Below, piece after piece: positions 1 through 6,283 of a stretch of DNA of 6,283 nt (position 1 is its first letter; each line of letters starts with the position of its first letter). The notes below the pieces were generated by a model. It searched no databases. It saw only the letters and a program-made list of their open reading frames with translations, and was not told the origin of the DNA. The position numbers and the translations under genes were made by a program. The DNA is from Acidimicrobiia bacterium (GTDB taxonomy: Bacteria; Actinomycetota; Acidimicrobiia; Spongiisociales; SHLN01). Location of the stretch: assembly GCA_013043085.1 (NCBI GenBank), contig JABDOU010000052.1, forward strand, positions 1 to 6,283. The letters are read 5' to 3'.

Positions 1-431
1 GAGTGTGGATGGCACGGACAGCACGCGAACTGATAGGGGCACGACCGCACAGCTACGAGCCGGTGTTCGACGAAGTCGTGCGCTGGGGCTGGGATCGTGG
101 TCACGGCGGCTTCTATTTCCAGGGCAAGCCGGGACGGCCGGCAGGGGCGCTCAAGAAGCAGTGGTGGGTTCAGGCCGAGGGTCTCGTCGCTGCCTTGACC
201 GCAGGCAACAGCAGTAGCAGGTACGGGATCTTCGAAGAAACGCTGCAGTGGATCGAGCGACTCCAGGCCGATTGGGCGGGAGGCGAATGGCACGACACCA
301 TCGACGTGTTTGGCTGCCCGCGCGGAAAAAAGGGCTGGGCGTGGAAGACCGGCTATCACACCACCCGCTCCGTGCTGCGTGCAATAACTCTCACCCAAGA
401 TCTGGTCAGATCAGATCACCCGCACCGCTGA
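1..431 (+). CDS. N-acylglucosamine 2-epimerase (AGE) family sugar isomerase, C-terminal part
   Basis: The reading frame is open to the left edge, so the GTG at 3 is probably internal and the true start lies outside the window. About 142 residues are visible; full family members have roughly 390-420. Two family signatures can be seen. The first is QWWVQAEG (about residues 53-60, counting from the GTG), matching the K-x-WW-x-Q-x-E block that lines the active site of the alpha/alpha-barrel. The second is WKTGYHTTR (114-122), whose YHxxR histidine corresponds to the C-terminal catalytic His of AGE and cellobiose 2-epimerases. Known members are cytoplasmic and interconvert GlcNAc/ManNAc, mannose/fructose or cellobiose/glucosyl-mannose; the substrate here cannot be told. 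The protein ends shortly after the YHxxR helix, as is normal, so the C-terminus looks intact. It lies 54 bp upstream of the nucleotidyltransferase gene on the same strand. Its place in a glycan locus suggests hexosamine supply, which is inference. Confidence 0.82.
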   Translation, partial: VWMARTARELIGARPHSYEPVFDEVVRWGWDRGHGGFYFQGKPGRPAGALKKQWWVQAEGLVAALTAGNSSSRYGIFEETLQWIERLQADWAGGEWHDTIDVFGCPRGKKGWAWKTGYHTTRSVLRAITLTQDLVRSDHPHR

Positions 432-485
432 TGCCAAGTGCAGCCCTGGTAGTTACCCAGTACCCTCTGTGGCGGGGCAGACACG

Positions 486-1715
486 GTGAGAGTTATGGAA
501 AACAACACGCGGGCGACGGGGTTCGCCGATGGCACAGCTGGGATGGCTCCGGATACTGAGCTGACGCTTCTCGCTGCCCGCACGGGGATTGACAACGAAG
601 CAGATCGGCGTATCCGCGAGTTGGTCGACGCTACCCCGGACTGGGCCACGATCCAGGTGACGGCTACGAGGCACCAGGTCCTCCCGCTGGTGGCCTCCAC
701 CCTGCTTGGGCACTATCGCGGGCTTCTACCGAAAGAGACCGCGGACACCCTCACCCAATTCACTAGAGCCGTGGCGGCGCGAAACATGCTTCTCACCCAC
801 GAACTGCTCACCACCCTCGCCGCCTTCGACGCCGCGGACATTCCGGCCATTCCCTACAAAGGACCTTCGTTGGCAGTTGCTGCATACGGCAGCATCCATC
901 TCAGATCGTTTGGCGATCTCGACATCCTGGTGCCACGTGACGACTATCTCTCTGCAGTTCAGACTCTGGAGAACCTCGGGTACTCGCCAGCCCGACCGGG
1001 AAAACCGACCCGAAGCCATTACCTCGGCCATACGGCCGCCCATGCGTTCGTGAAGGGCGACATTCACATCGATTTGCAGTGGGGCACGACGATGCGCAAG
1101 GCCCTGTCGGTCCCGATAGAGGAGTCACTGTGGAACACAGACGAGCGGGTCTCGCTTCTCGGCAGACCGGTGCGTGCGATCCCACCTGACACACTCTTTT
1201 TGTACCTGAGCGCCCATGGAGCGCGCCACCATTGGGATCGGCTGAAATGGGTCTGCGACATCGGGGAGCTCATGCGGACTCACCCGGGATTGGACTGGAG
1301 CGGGATTCTCGATGAGGCACGCCGGTCGGGCAGCCTGCGTACTGTGCATATGGCGACGCTGCTGAGCCATTCGCTGTTGTCTTCCCCAGTTCCGGCTTGG
1401 GTCCTCGACGCAGCCGGCGCCGACACCAAGGCTGTCCAACTCACCCAGCTTGTGATCCAGCAACGCTTCGTTTCGGCCGCCGGACCGGAGTACGACCGAT
1501 CGGAACATTTGCGGTTCACGCTCGACACGAAAGAACGATTTGTCGACCAGCTCAGATATATGCGAGGGTTTCTCTTCCAACCGAGGCTCGAGGATTACGA
1601 CTGGGTCGACCTGCCCGATCGGGCGTCGTTTCTCTATCCTGCTCTCCGTCCGGTCCGCCTCACCGCCAGGGCGGTTGGCCGCCGTCTCGGACTATCGAGC
1701 GACCATGATCACTGA
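486..1715 (+). CDS. NTP_transf_5-type nucleotidyltransferase-fold protein
   Basis: This 409-residue protein resembles the uncharacterised nucleotidyltransferase family PF14907. The core motif runs PYKGPSLA (123-130), then a conserved Arg (R140), then FGDLDILV (142-149). The D-x-D pair D144/D146 would be the metal-binding acids of a polymerase-beta-like fold. A third acidic strand, HIDLQWG (194-200), follows. A second conserved-looking block, HGARHHWDRLKW (244-255), is rich in His, Arg and Trp. No signal peptide or clear membrane span is seen, so it is probably cytoplasmic. The family is common in polysaccharide loci and in some peptide-modification loci, but its substrate is not established. 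The start is uncertain. GTG 486 has GGGG eight bases upstream (474-477). ATG 495 has GGTGAG only four bases upstream. The first 25 residues look unstructured, so either start is possible. The last 11 bases overlap a possible small ORF. Confidence 0.82.
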   Translation: MRVMENNTRATGFADGTAGMAPDTELTLLAARTGIDNEADRRIRELVDATPDWATIQVTATRHQVLPLVASTLLGHYRGLLPKETADTLTQFTRAVAARNMLLTHELLTTLAAFDAADIPAIPYKGPSLAVAAYGSIHLRSFGDLDILVPRDDYLSAVQTLENLGYSPARPGKPTRSHYLGHTAAHAFVKGDIHIDLQWGTTMRKALSVPIEESLWNTDERVSLLGRPVRAIPPDTLFLYLSAHGARHHWDRLKWVCDIGELMRTHPGLDWSGILDEARRSGSLRTVHMATLLSHSLLSSPVPAWVLDAAGADTKAVQLTQLVIQQRFVSAAGPEYDRSEHLRFTLDTKERFVDQLRYMRGFLFQPRLEDYDWVDLPDRASFLYPALRPVRLTARAVGRRLGLSSDHDH

Positions 1716-1848
1716 TCGGACGAGCTCGGTTCTCGTCGTTCCCTCGCGGTCGGTCGACCACCGGCGGCTGTCAAGCGTTGGTTTCGACGGGCCGAATCAA
1801 GCCTTGTCGACGGCAGGTGCCGAACGACAGTTCGAAGGTGCGAAGTGA
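1705..1848 (+). CDS. possible 47-residue ORF coupled to both neighbours
   Basis: This short ORF fills the 129-bp gap between two larger genes. Its ATG (1705) lies inside the last codons of the upstream gene, an 11-base overlap. Its TGA (1846-1848) overlaps the GTG of the downstream fusion gene as GTGA, an arrangement typical of translational coupling. About 70 percent of its third positions are G or C by my count, which fits local coding DNA but also non-coding high-GC DNA. The product is Ser/Arg-rich with no cysteine, no hydrophobic span and no motif I recognise. The ribosome-binding site is weak: only GAG at 1697-1699. It may be a coupling peptide, the remnant of a longer gene, or a chance frame that runs on from the out-of-frame ORF in the upstream gene. 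I cannot assign a function. Confidence 0.25.
   Translation: MITDRTSSVLVVPSRSVDHRRLSSVGFDGPNQALSTAGAERQFEGAK
1834..1840 (+). promoter_or_regulatory. ribosome-binding site supporting the GTG start of the fusion gene
   Basis: The sequence GAAGGTG lies about five bases upstream of GTG 1845. It is the best Shine-Dalgarno-like match near the start and supports initiation there. The protein from this start has a short polar leader (about residues 1-19) before the phosphoglycosyl transferase membrane helix, as expected for a cytoplasm-facing N-terminus. No ATG lies close by in this frame. Confidence 0.5.
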
Positions 1849-4568
1849 GCAGAGAACCAAACACGGGCGCAGCCACCCCCGCCGAGAGTGATCGCGCACG
1901 ATACGACTCGTTGTACGCGCGCTTCGGCAAGCCCGTACTCGATCGGCTCGTTGTACTGGTTCTCGGCGTGTTCAGCCTTCCCGTGCTCCTCATCATCGTC
2001 GCCGTCGTGCGGGTAGTGCTGCGTGTTCCGCCCATTGAGAGATCGCCCAGCGTTGGTCGCAACGGACGGGTCTTTGATCTATTTCGACTCCGCACGGTTC
2101 TCGACGGATCAGTGGACCCACACAGCTATCGGAGGCGGGTTGCGGAGTTCATCCGACAAACGAGCCTCGACGAACTTCCTCAGTTGTGGAACGTGCTGCT
2201 CGGGCATATGAGCATGGTGGGACCCCGCCCGATCTCTCCGGAAGAGGCGAGGGGCCTCGCCGATTGGGAGCTCGAGCGCCATCGGGTCAAGCCCGGGATC
2301 ACCGGCCTGTGGCAGGTGGAAGCACGGGGCGACGGTCGCGACCTCATGGAAAACATCCACTTCGACATCCAGTACGTGGACCAGCTCTCGTTTGGAACGG
2401 ATCTGCAGATCCTGGGGCGGACCGTGGCGATGTTGGCCGTTCGACGCGAAGGGGAGCCGGCCCCCGATGGCGGCACCCGGCTCAGAGAACGGGTCCGGCA
2501 TCTCCGATTGATCACTGCCGACGTTGCGCTTTGGCTGGGTGCGCTGGCCGCGGCGACCTACATCCGCTTCGATTTCTCGTGGGCTCCGGTCGACGAGGCT
2601 CGTCTCGCCGTTGTCTTCATGGTCGCGGCCGGGAGCCAACTCGCCATCGGCTTTCCGATCGGGCTGTACCGGGGCAAGTGGCGCCTCGGATCATTCGACG
2701 AGGTGGTCTGGGTAGCCTCGGTCACGGCAGCCGTAACCGCGCTCGTCTTGGCGCTATCCACGTTCGTGACGACACCCTTCGTCCCCCGCGGGGCCGTGGT
2801 CGGTGCCGGAGCTCTGCACTTGCTCGGGGCATTCGGTGCTCGCTACGTCACCCGGATCTCGTACGAGAAGCAGCAACGATCGATCCACCGTCGCCCGCAT
2901 CGGATCCTCGTGTTTGGCGCAGGCGAAGCGGGGATCTCATCCGTGCGAGCCATATGGAACGACCCCACCTCTGAGTTCGAGCCGGTCGCGTTCCTGGACG
3001 ATGACACGACCAAGCGTGGGGTTCGCTATCACGGAATGCCCGTTATCGGCACCAGCGCTGATCTGCGCGCCGTGGCGCGGCGGTACGGGGCCGATTCCTT
3101 GCTGGTGGCAATCCCGTCGGCGCCGGTGGGAGTGGCGAATCGCATTGCCGACGTGGGTCGGGACCTCGGCCTGCGGGTGCAAGTACTTCCTCCACTCGTC
3201 GAGTCCCTCGGCCAACTCCTGGTCGAGCATGCCCAGCAACGGCCCGACATCGCGCCCTCCTACCGGCCGTCCGGTCCCGCCCGGACACCAGGCCCGGAGC
3301 GCACCGCCGATCCCCGGGACTTTGACCTCGCCATCATCGGCCTCGGGTACGTCGGCCTTCCCGTTGCGGTCGAGGCAAGCCGCGTCGGCGTTCGCGTCCT
3401 GGGTCTGGATATCAATGAGGATCGCGTGGCTCACCTGAACGCCGGCAACAGTTACATCGAAGATGTTTCGTCTGACGACCTCAGAGCAGCCATAGGTGGC
3501 GGGTTCGTGGCGACGACGGACTCATCGATGCTGGCGCGAGCGGACGCGATCACGATAAGTGTGCCGACGCCGTTGCGAGGCGAACTTCCGGATCTGAGTG
3601 CTGTCATCGGGGCCTCCGAGGCCATCGGCGACTATCTGCAGCCAGGCCAGCTGGTCATCCTCGAGTCAACGACGTATCCCGGGACTACCGATGAGATCGT
3701 CCTTCCCATCCTCGAGGAACGGTCGGGGCTTCGCGCCGGCGAGGATTTCTACCTGGCGTACTCGCCTGAACGGATCGACCCGGGCAATACCACCTACGGA
3801 ATACACAACACGCCAAAGCTCGTTGGCGGGATCGATGCGGCGTCGACCGAGCGGGCGGCCATGCTCTATCAGAAGTTCTCCGAAGTGGTCGCGATGTCCG
3901 GTACCCGCGAAGCCGAGATGGCCAAGCTTCTCGAGAACACTTATCGCCATGTCAATATTGCGCTGGTCAACGAGCTGGCGATCTTCTGTCAGCAGCTTGG
4001 GGTCGATATCTGGGAAACGATTCGGGGAGCGGCAACCAAACCATTCGGTTTCCAGGCCTTTTACCCGGGTCCCGGCGTCGGCGGACACTGCATCCCGATC
4101 GATCCGAATTATCTGTCCTTTCGAGTACGGGAGCTCGGCGAGCAGTTCCGGTTCATCGAGTTGGCCCAGGAAATCAACGAGTACATGCCACGCTATGTCG
4201 CCAGGCGGGCGATCCGGATGCTCACCGGAGCGGGCTCCGAGACGCACGGTGCCACGGTTCTCTTAGTTGGCGTCGCCTATAAGCCGAACGTCGGCGACAC
4301 CCGGGAGACACCGGCAACAGCGGTCGCCCGCGAGCTCATGGCAGCGGGCATAACGGTCGAGTTCGTAGATCCGCACGTCGACTCCTTCATCGTCGACGGG
4401 ATCGTGCTGCGCCGCCACGTCGAGGCGACGTCGGCAGCCGCTGGAAGCGACCTTTCTATAATCCACACACCGCACGACGATATCGATATCGATGGGGTCT
4501 GCCTAGCTGCTGCGCTGGTGCTAGACACCCGGGGTGTCACCAAACTCGATCAGGCCGAACGCCTTTAG
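1845..4568 (+). CDS. Three-module fusion: phosphoglycosyl transferase, membrane/CoA_binding_3 region, UDP-HexNAc 6-dehydrogenase
   Basis: This 907-residue protein reads through without interruption. Module 1 (about 20-200) is a monotopic phosphoglycosyl transferase (bacterial sugar transferase family). It has a hydrophobic helix with a central Pro (31-57), the catalytic block TSLDELPQLWN with the Asp109-Glu110 dyad, SMVGPRP (123-129) and KPGITGLWQV (149-158). Module 2 (about 215-462) has four predicted membrane helices (about 219-241, 252-276, 287-309, 313-335), the GLYRGKWR signature and a Rossmann-like CoA_binding_3 domain with FGAGEAG (357-363) and FLDDD (383-387). The SDR catalytic domain of CapD/PglF proteins is absent. 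A Pro-rich linker (about 467-490) follows. Module 3 (493-905) is a complete nucleotide-sugar 6-dehydrogenase: GLGYVGLP (499-506), YSPERIDPG (639-647), Lys694/Asn698, catalytic Cys749 in GPGVGGHCIPIDP, and GVAYKPNVGDTRE (809-821). The GHCIPIDP form marks the UDP-HexNAc branch rather than UDP-glucose dehydrogenases. The inferred roles are making a UDP-HexNAc uronic acid and loading a sugar phosphate onto polyprenyl phosphate at the inner membrane. The combined function is untested. Confidence 0.9.
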   Translation: MSREPNTGAATPAESDRARYDSLYARFGKPVLDRLVVLVLGVFSLPVLLIIVAVVRVVLRVPPIERSPSVGRNGRVFDLFRLRTVLDGSVDPHSYRRRVAEFIRQTSLDELPQLWNVLLGHMSMVGPRPISPEEARGLADWELERHRVKPGITGLWQVEARGDGRDLMENIHFDIQYVDQLSFGTDLQILGRTVAMLAVRREGEPAPDGGTRLRERVRHLRLITADVALWLGALAAATYIRFDFSWAPVDEARLAVVFMVAAGSQLAIGFPIGLYRGKWRLGSFDEVVWVASVTAAVTALVLALSTFVTTPFVPRGAVVGAGALHLLGAFGARYVTRISYEKQQRSIHRRPHRILVFGAGEAGISSVRAIWNDPTSEFEPVAFLDDDTTKRGVRYHGMPVIGTSADLRAVARRYGADSLLVAIPSAPVGVANRIADVGRDLGLRVQVLPPLVESLGQLLVEHAQQRPDIAPSYRPSGPARTPGPERTADPRDFDLAIIGLGYVGLPVAVEASRVGVRVLGLDINEDRVAHLNAGNSYIEDVSSDDLRAAIGGGFVATTDSSMLARADAITISVPTPLRGELPDLSAVIGASEAIGDYLQPGQLVILESTTYPGTTDEIVLPILEERSGLRAGEDFYLAYSPERIDPGNTTYGIHNTPKLVGGIDAASTERAAMLYQKFSEVVAMSGTREAEMAKLLENTYRHVNIALVNELAIFCQQLGVDIWETIRGAATKPFGFQAFYPGPGVGGHCIPIDPNYLSFRVRELGEQFRFIELAQEINEYMPRYVARRAIRMLTGAGSETHGATVLLVGVAYKPNVGDTRETPATAVARELMAAGITVEFVDPHVDSFIVDGIVLRRHVEATSAAAGSDLSIIHTPHDDIDIDGVCLAAALVLDTRGVTKLDQAERL

Positions 4569-4592
4569 CGGTACCGGGAACGAGCCGAAACC

Positions 4593-5579
4593 ATGCCAGT
4601 AGTGCTCGGCAAGAAGATCCTCATCACCGGCGGTGCCGGCTTCATCGCGACTTCGATAGGCGAACGCCTGGTCGAGGATAATGAGCTGACCCTGTTCGAC
4701 CTCTCGTTTGGCGCCGATCAGCCGATCAACTACAGCGCGCTGACTTCGCATCCCAGCGTGACGACCCTGGAGGGCGACATTCGTGATCAGGACCGCATCA
4801 GCGAGGCCGTCCAGGACGTCGATGTGATCATCCATGCGGCGGCTGTTGTCGGCGTCAACCGGGTTCTACAGGCCGCTCGCAGCACGATCGAGACGAATCT
4901 GCTCGGAACGGTGAACCTCATCAGGGCCGCCCACACGCACTGTCCCGAGTTGGAGCGCCTCATCTACTTCTCGACCTCGGAGGTGTTCGGAGGCTCGTCG
5001 TTCAGAGTCGATGAGGCGAACGTCGCATCAATCGGCTCGGTGGACGAGGCCCGCTGGTCGTACTCGATTTCGAAACTGGCGGGCGAACACCTGGCGTTTG
5101 CCTACTACCGGGAATTCGGGATGCCGGTGACCATCGTTCGGCCGTTCAACGTCTTCGGCCCCGGAAGAACCGGCGACCACGCTGTGCTGCGGTTCATTTC
5201 GGCCGCCCTGAAGGGATCAGACCTGGTCGTATATGGCGATGGCGCCCAGGTGCGTTCCTGGTGTTACATCGACGACTTCGTGGACGCCATCATGGCGATG
5301 CTTGATACAGACGAGGCGGTCGGGAGCGATTTCAATATCGGGAACTCTCGCAACACACTCACGATCTATGAGCTGGCAAAGCGGGTACTCCAGCTGACCG
5401 AATCCGACTCTCAAATCGTGTTCGAGCACATCGAGCATTCCGATATCGACCTGAGGGTTCCGTCGACCCGCAAGGCCGGCGCCATCCTGGGATACGAGCC
5501 GCGGATTGAGATCGAAGAGGCCCTCCGCCACACGATCGACTGGTATCGCGAGCATCCGGAGACGATGATCCTCGACTGA
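4593..5579 (+). CDS. Extended SDR nucleotide-sugar epimerase or decarboxylase
   Basis: This 328-residue protein has the usual length of extended short-chain dehydrogenases that act on NDP-sugars. The NAD-binding motif TGGAGFIA (12-19) has Ala at the position of the usual third Gly. HAAAVVGV (81-88) follows, then STSEVFG (127-133) with the active-site Ser129-Glu130. YSISK (157-161) holds the catalytic Tyr157 and Lys161, and RPFNVFGPG (183-191) and RSWCYIDDFVDA (221-232) bind the nucleotide sugar. The STSEV-type motif and the Arg in LRVPSTRKA (R288) resemble UDP-glucuronate decarboxylases such as the ArnA decarboxylase domain and UXS. Some epimerases share these features, so the reaction stays open. 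It starts 24 bp after the dehydrogenase fusion on the same strand, so the two are probably co-transcribed and the fusion's product may be its substrate. The start at ATG 4593 has only a weak ribosome-binding site (GAG at 4582-4584). It places the NAD motif at residue 12, as is normal. Confidence 0.85.
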   Translation: MPVVLGKKILITGGAGFIATSIGERLVEDNELTLFDLSFGADQPINYSALTSHPSVTTLEGDIRDQDRISEAVQDVDVIIHAAAVVGVNRVLQAARSTIETNLLGTVNLIRAAHTHCPELERLIYFSTSEVFGGSSFRVDEANVASIGSVDEARWSYSISKLAGEHLAFAYYREFGMPVTIVRPFNVFGPGRTGDHAVLRFISAALKGSDLVVYGDGAQVRSWCYIDDFVDAIMAMLDTDEAVGSDFNIGNSRNTLTIYELAKRVLQLTESDSQIVFEHIEHSDIDLRVPSTRKAGAILGYEPRIEIEEALRHTIDWYREHPETMILD

Positions 5580-5592
5580 GCGTGGCTCTGCT

Positions 5593-6283
5593 CTATGGGC
5601 GGTGACACGAGGCCACGATCGACGCGATCCGCTCCAGTTGCGGCCGGGTCAGGGCCGACCCGCTGGGGAGACACAGCCCCCGGTCGAAGAGGTCCTCGGC
5701 GACATCCCCTCCCACGACCGGCCGACCGCGAAATACCGGCTGCATGTGCATCGGCATCCACAGCGGCCGCGCTTCGATGTTCTTCGCCTCCAACGCCACA
5801 CGGACCTGCTCCCGGTCCGATCCAAAGGCTGCCGGGTCGATCGTGAGGCAGCTGAGCCATCGATTGCTTCGCCCGTAGTCAGCCTCCGGCATGAACTCGA
5901 CCCCCGGCAGAGCACCGAGCAACTCAACATACGTGTCGAAGTTGCGGCGGCGGGCCTCGACCCGCTCGTTCAGGTGTCGCAGCTGTCCCCGTCCAACTCC
6001 GGCGAGGATGTTGGATAACCGGTAGTTGTACCCAACAACCGAGTGCTCATGGTGGGGGCCGGGATCGCGAGCCTGCGTGGACAGGAACCGTGCGCGGTCA
6101 ATGAGCTCCCGATCATGCGACACCAGCATTCCACCGCCCGACGTTGTGATGATCTTGTTTCCGTTGAAGGAGAAAGCTCCGCAGCGGCCGAATCCTCCGA
6201 CGGGCCGTCCCCGGTAGTCGGCCCCGAGCGCCTCAGCAGCGTCCTCCACGATGGAGACGTTGTGTGGCTCGCACCCTGCAGTG
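5593..6283 (-). CDS. DegT/DnrJ/EryC1/StrS-family sugar aminotransferase, C-terminal part
   Basis: The gene is read leftward and cut by the right edge, leaving about 229 C-terminal residues of a family that usually has 370-400. The frame stays open upstream of the GTG at 6249, so that codon is internal. Visible landmarks are VEDAAEALGA, whose Asp contacts the PLP ring nitrogen, and AFSFNGNKIITTSGGGM, whose Lys (codon 6154-6156) forms the Schiff base. VGYNYRLSNI follows, then a C-terminal EARPLWMPMHMQPVF block. This block is typical of enzymes that aminate UDP-4-keto-6-deoxy-HexNAc, such as PglE and EpsN. Such enzymes move an amino group from glutamate to a 4-keto (or 3-keto) nucleotide sugar in the cytoplasm. 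The exact substrate is inferred, not shown. The gene converges on the SDR gene with 13 bp between the two stops, so it belongs to a different transcript whose start lies outside the window. Confidence 0.88.
   Translation of the reverse strand, partial: TAGCEPHNVSIVEDAAEALGADYRGRPVGGFGRCGAFSFNGNKIITTSGGGMLVSHDRELIDRARFLSTQARDPGPHHEHSVVGYNYRLSNILAGVGRGQLRHLNERVEARRRNFDTYVELLGALPGVEFMPEADYGRSNRWLSCLTIDPAAFGSDREQVRVALEAKNIEARPLWMPMHMQPVFRGRPVVGGDVAEDLFDRGLCLPSGSALTRPQLERIASIVASCHRP

Noticed and set aside
399..417. Hairpin-like GATCTG with two overlapping CAGATC copies near the end of the AGE gene
   Set aside because: The stem is only 6 bp, lies inside coding sequence and has no following T-run, so it is not a convincing terminator or regulatory element.
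446..460. CTGG/CCAG inverted repeat in the gap before the nucleotidyltransferase gene
   Set aside because: A 4-bp stem is expected by chance and there is no T-run.
2430..2432. Possible internal ATG start between modules 1 and 2, with GGGG at 2414-2417
   Set aside because: A G-rich stretch is common in this DNA and the codon lies in the last helix-like segment of the transferase module. There is no evidence that it is used, although a shorter product cannot be excluded.
2109..2639. Long minus-strand open frame opposite the phosphoglycosyl transferase module
   Set aside because: It matches no family I recognise and lies opposite a strongly supported coding region. High GC lowers stop frequency, so it is a shadow frame.
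3666..4247. Minus-strand frame of 193 codons opposite the dehydrogenase module
   Set aside because: It has no recognisable motif and is antisense to conserved dehydrogenase motifs, so it is a shadow.
4479..4495. Tandem GATATC GATATC GATG
   Set aside because: It encodes a short Asp/Ile run in the dehydrogenase C-terminus; two copies are not a meaningful repeat.
5576..5590. GAGC-GTG-GCTC inverted repeat between the convergent stops
   Set aside because: The stem is 4 bp with a 3-base loop and no T-run on either strand. The 13-bp gap is too small for a standard terminator, although antisense transcription could occur here.

Overview
This is a high-GC bacterial window with GTG starts, short intergenic gaps and mostly G/C third positions. 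It is part of a glycan (exopolysaccharide, capsule or glycoprotein) biosynthesis locus. The style suggests an actinobacterium-like or other high-GC lineage. No rRNA, tRNA or taxon-specific marker is present, so this placement is a weak inference.

Layout. (1) 1-431 (+) is the C-terminal part of an N-acylglucosamine 2-epimerase (AGE) family sugar isomerase, cut by the left edge. (2) 486-1715 (+) is a NTP_transf_5-type nucleotidyltransferase-fold protein of unknown substrate. (3) 1705-1848 (+) is a possible 47-codon ORF that overlaps the stop before it and the start after it. (4) 1845-4568 (+) encodes a 907-residue protein that joins three modules in one frame. These are a monotopic phosphoglycosyl transferase, a four-helix membrane region plus CoA_binding_3 Rossmann domain of the CapD/WbaP type, and a complete UDP-HexNAc 6-dehydrogenase. 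(5) 4593-5579 (+) is an extended SDR nucleotide-sugar epimerase or decarboxylase. (6) 5593-6283 (-) is the C-terminal part of a DegT/DnrJ/EryC1/StrS sugar aminotransferase. It faces the other genes tail to tail across 13 bp and is cut by the right edge.

How the genes may work together. The dehydrogenase module should oxidise C6 of a UDP-N-acetylhexosamine to the uronic acid. The SDR could then epimerise or decarboxylate that product, and the aminotransferase could aminate a 4-keto sugar. The phosphoglycosyl transferase module would load a sugar-1-phosphate onto a polyprenyl phosphate to start a lipid-linked glycan. The AGE enzyme may supply or interconvert N-acetylhexosamines. Family assignments are well supported by motifs. 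The exact sugars and the order of steps are inferred.

The most unusual object is the fusion protein. It places nucleotide-sugar oxidation and the membrane-committing glycosylation step in one polypeptide. Its module order differs from the standard WbaP/WcaJ layout, and the catalytic SDR half of a CapD-like protein is replaced by an unrelated dehydrogenase. No mobile element, CRISPR array, RNA gene or convincing terminator was seen.
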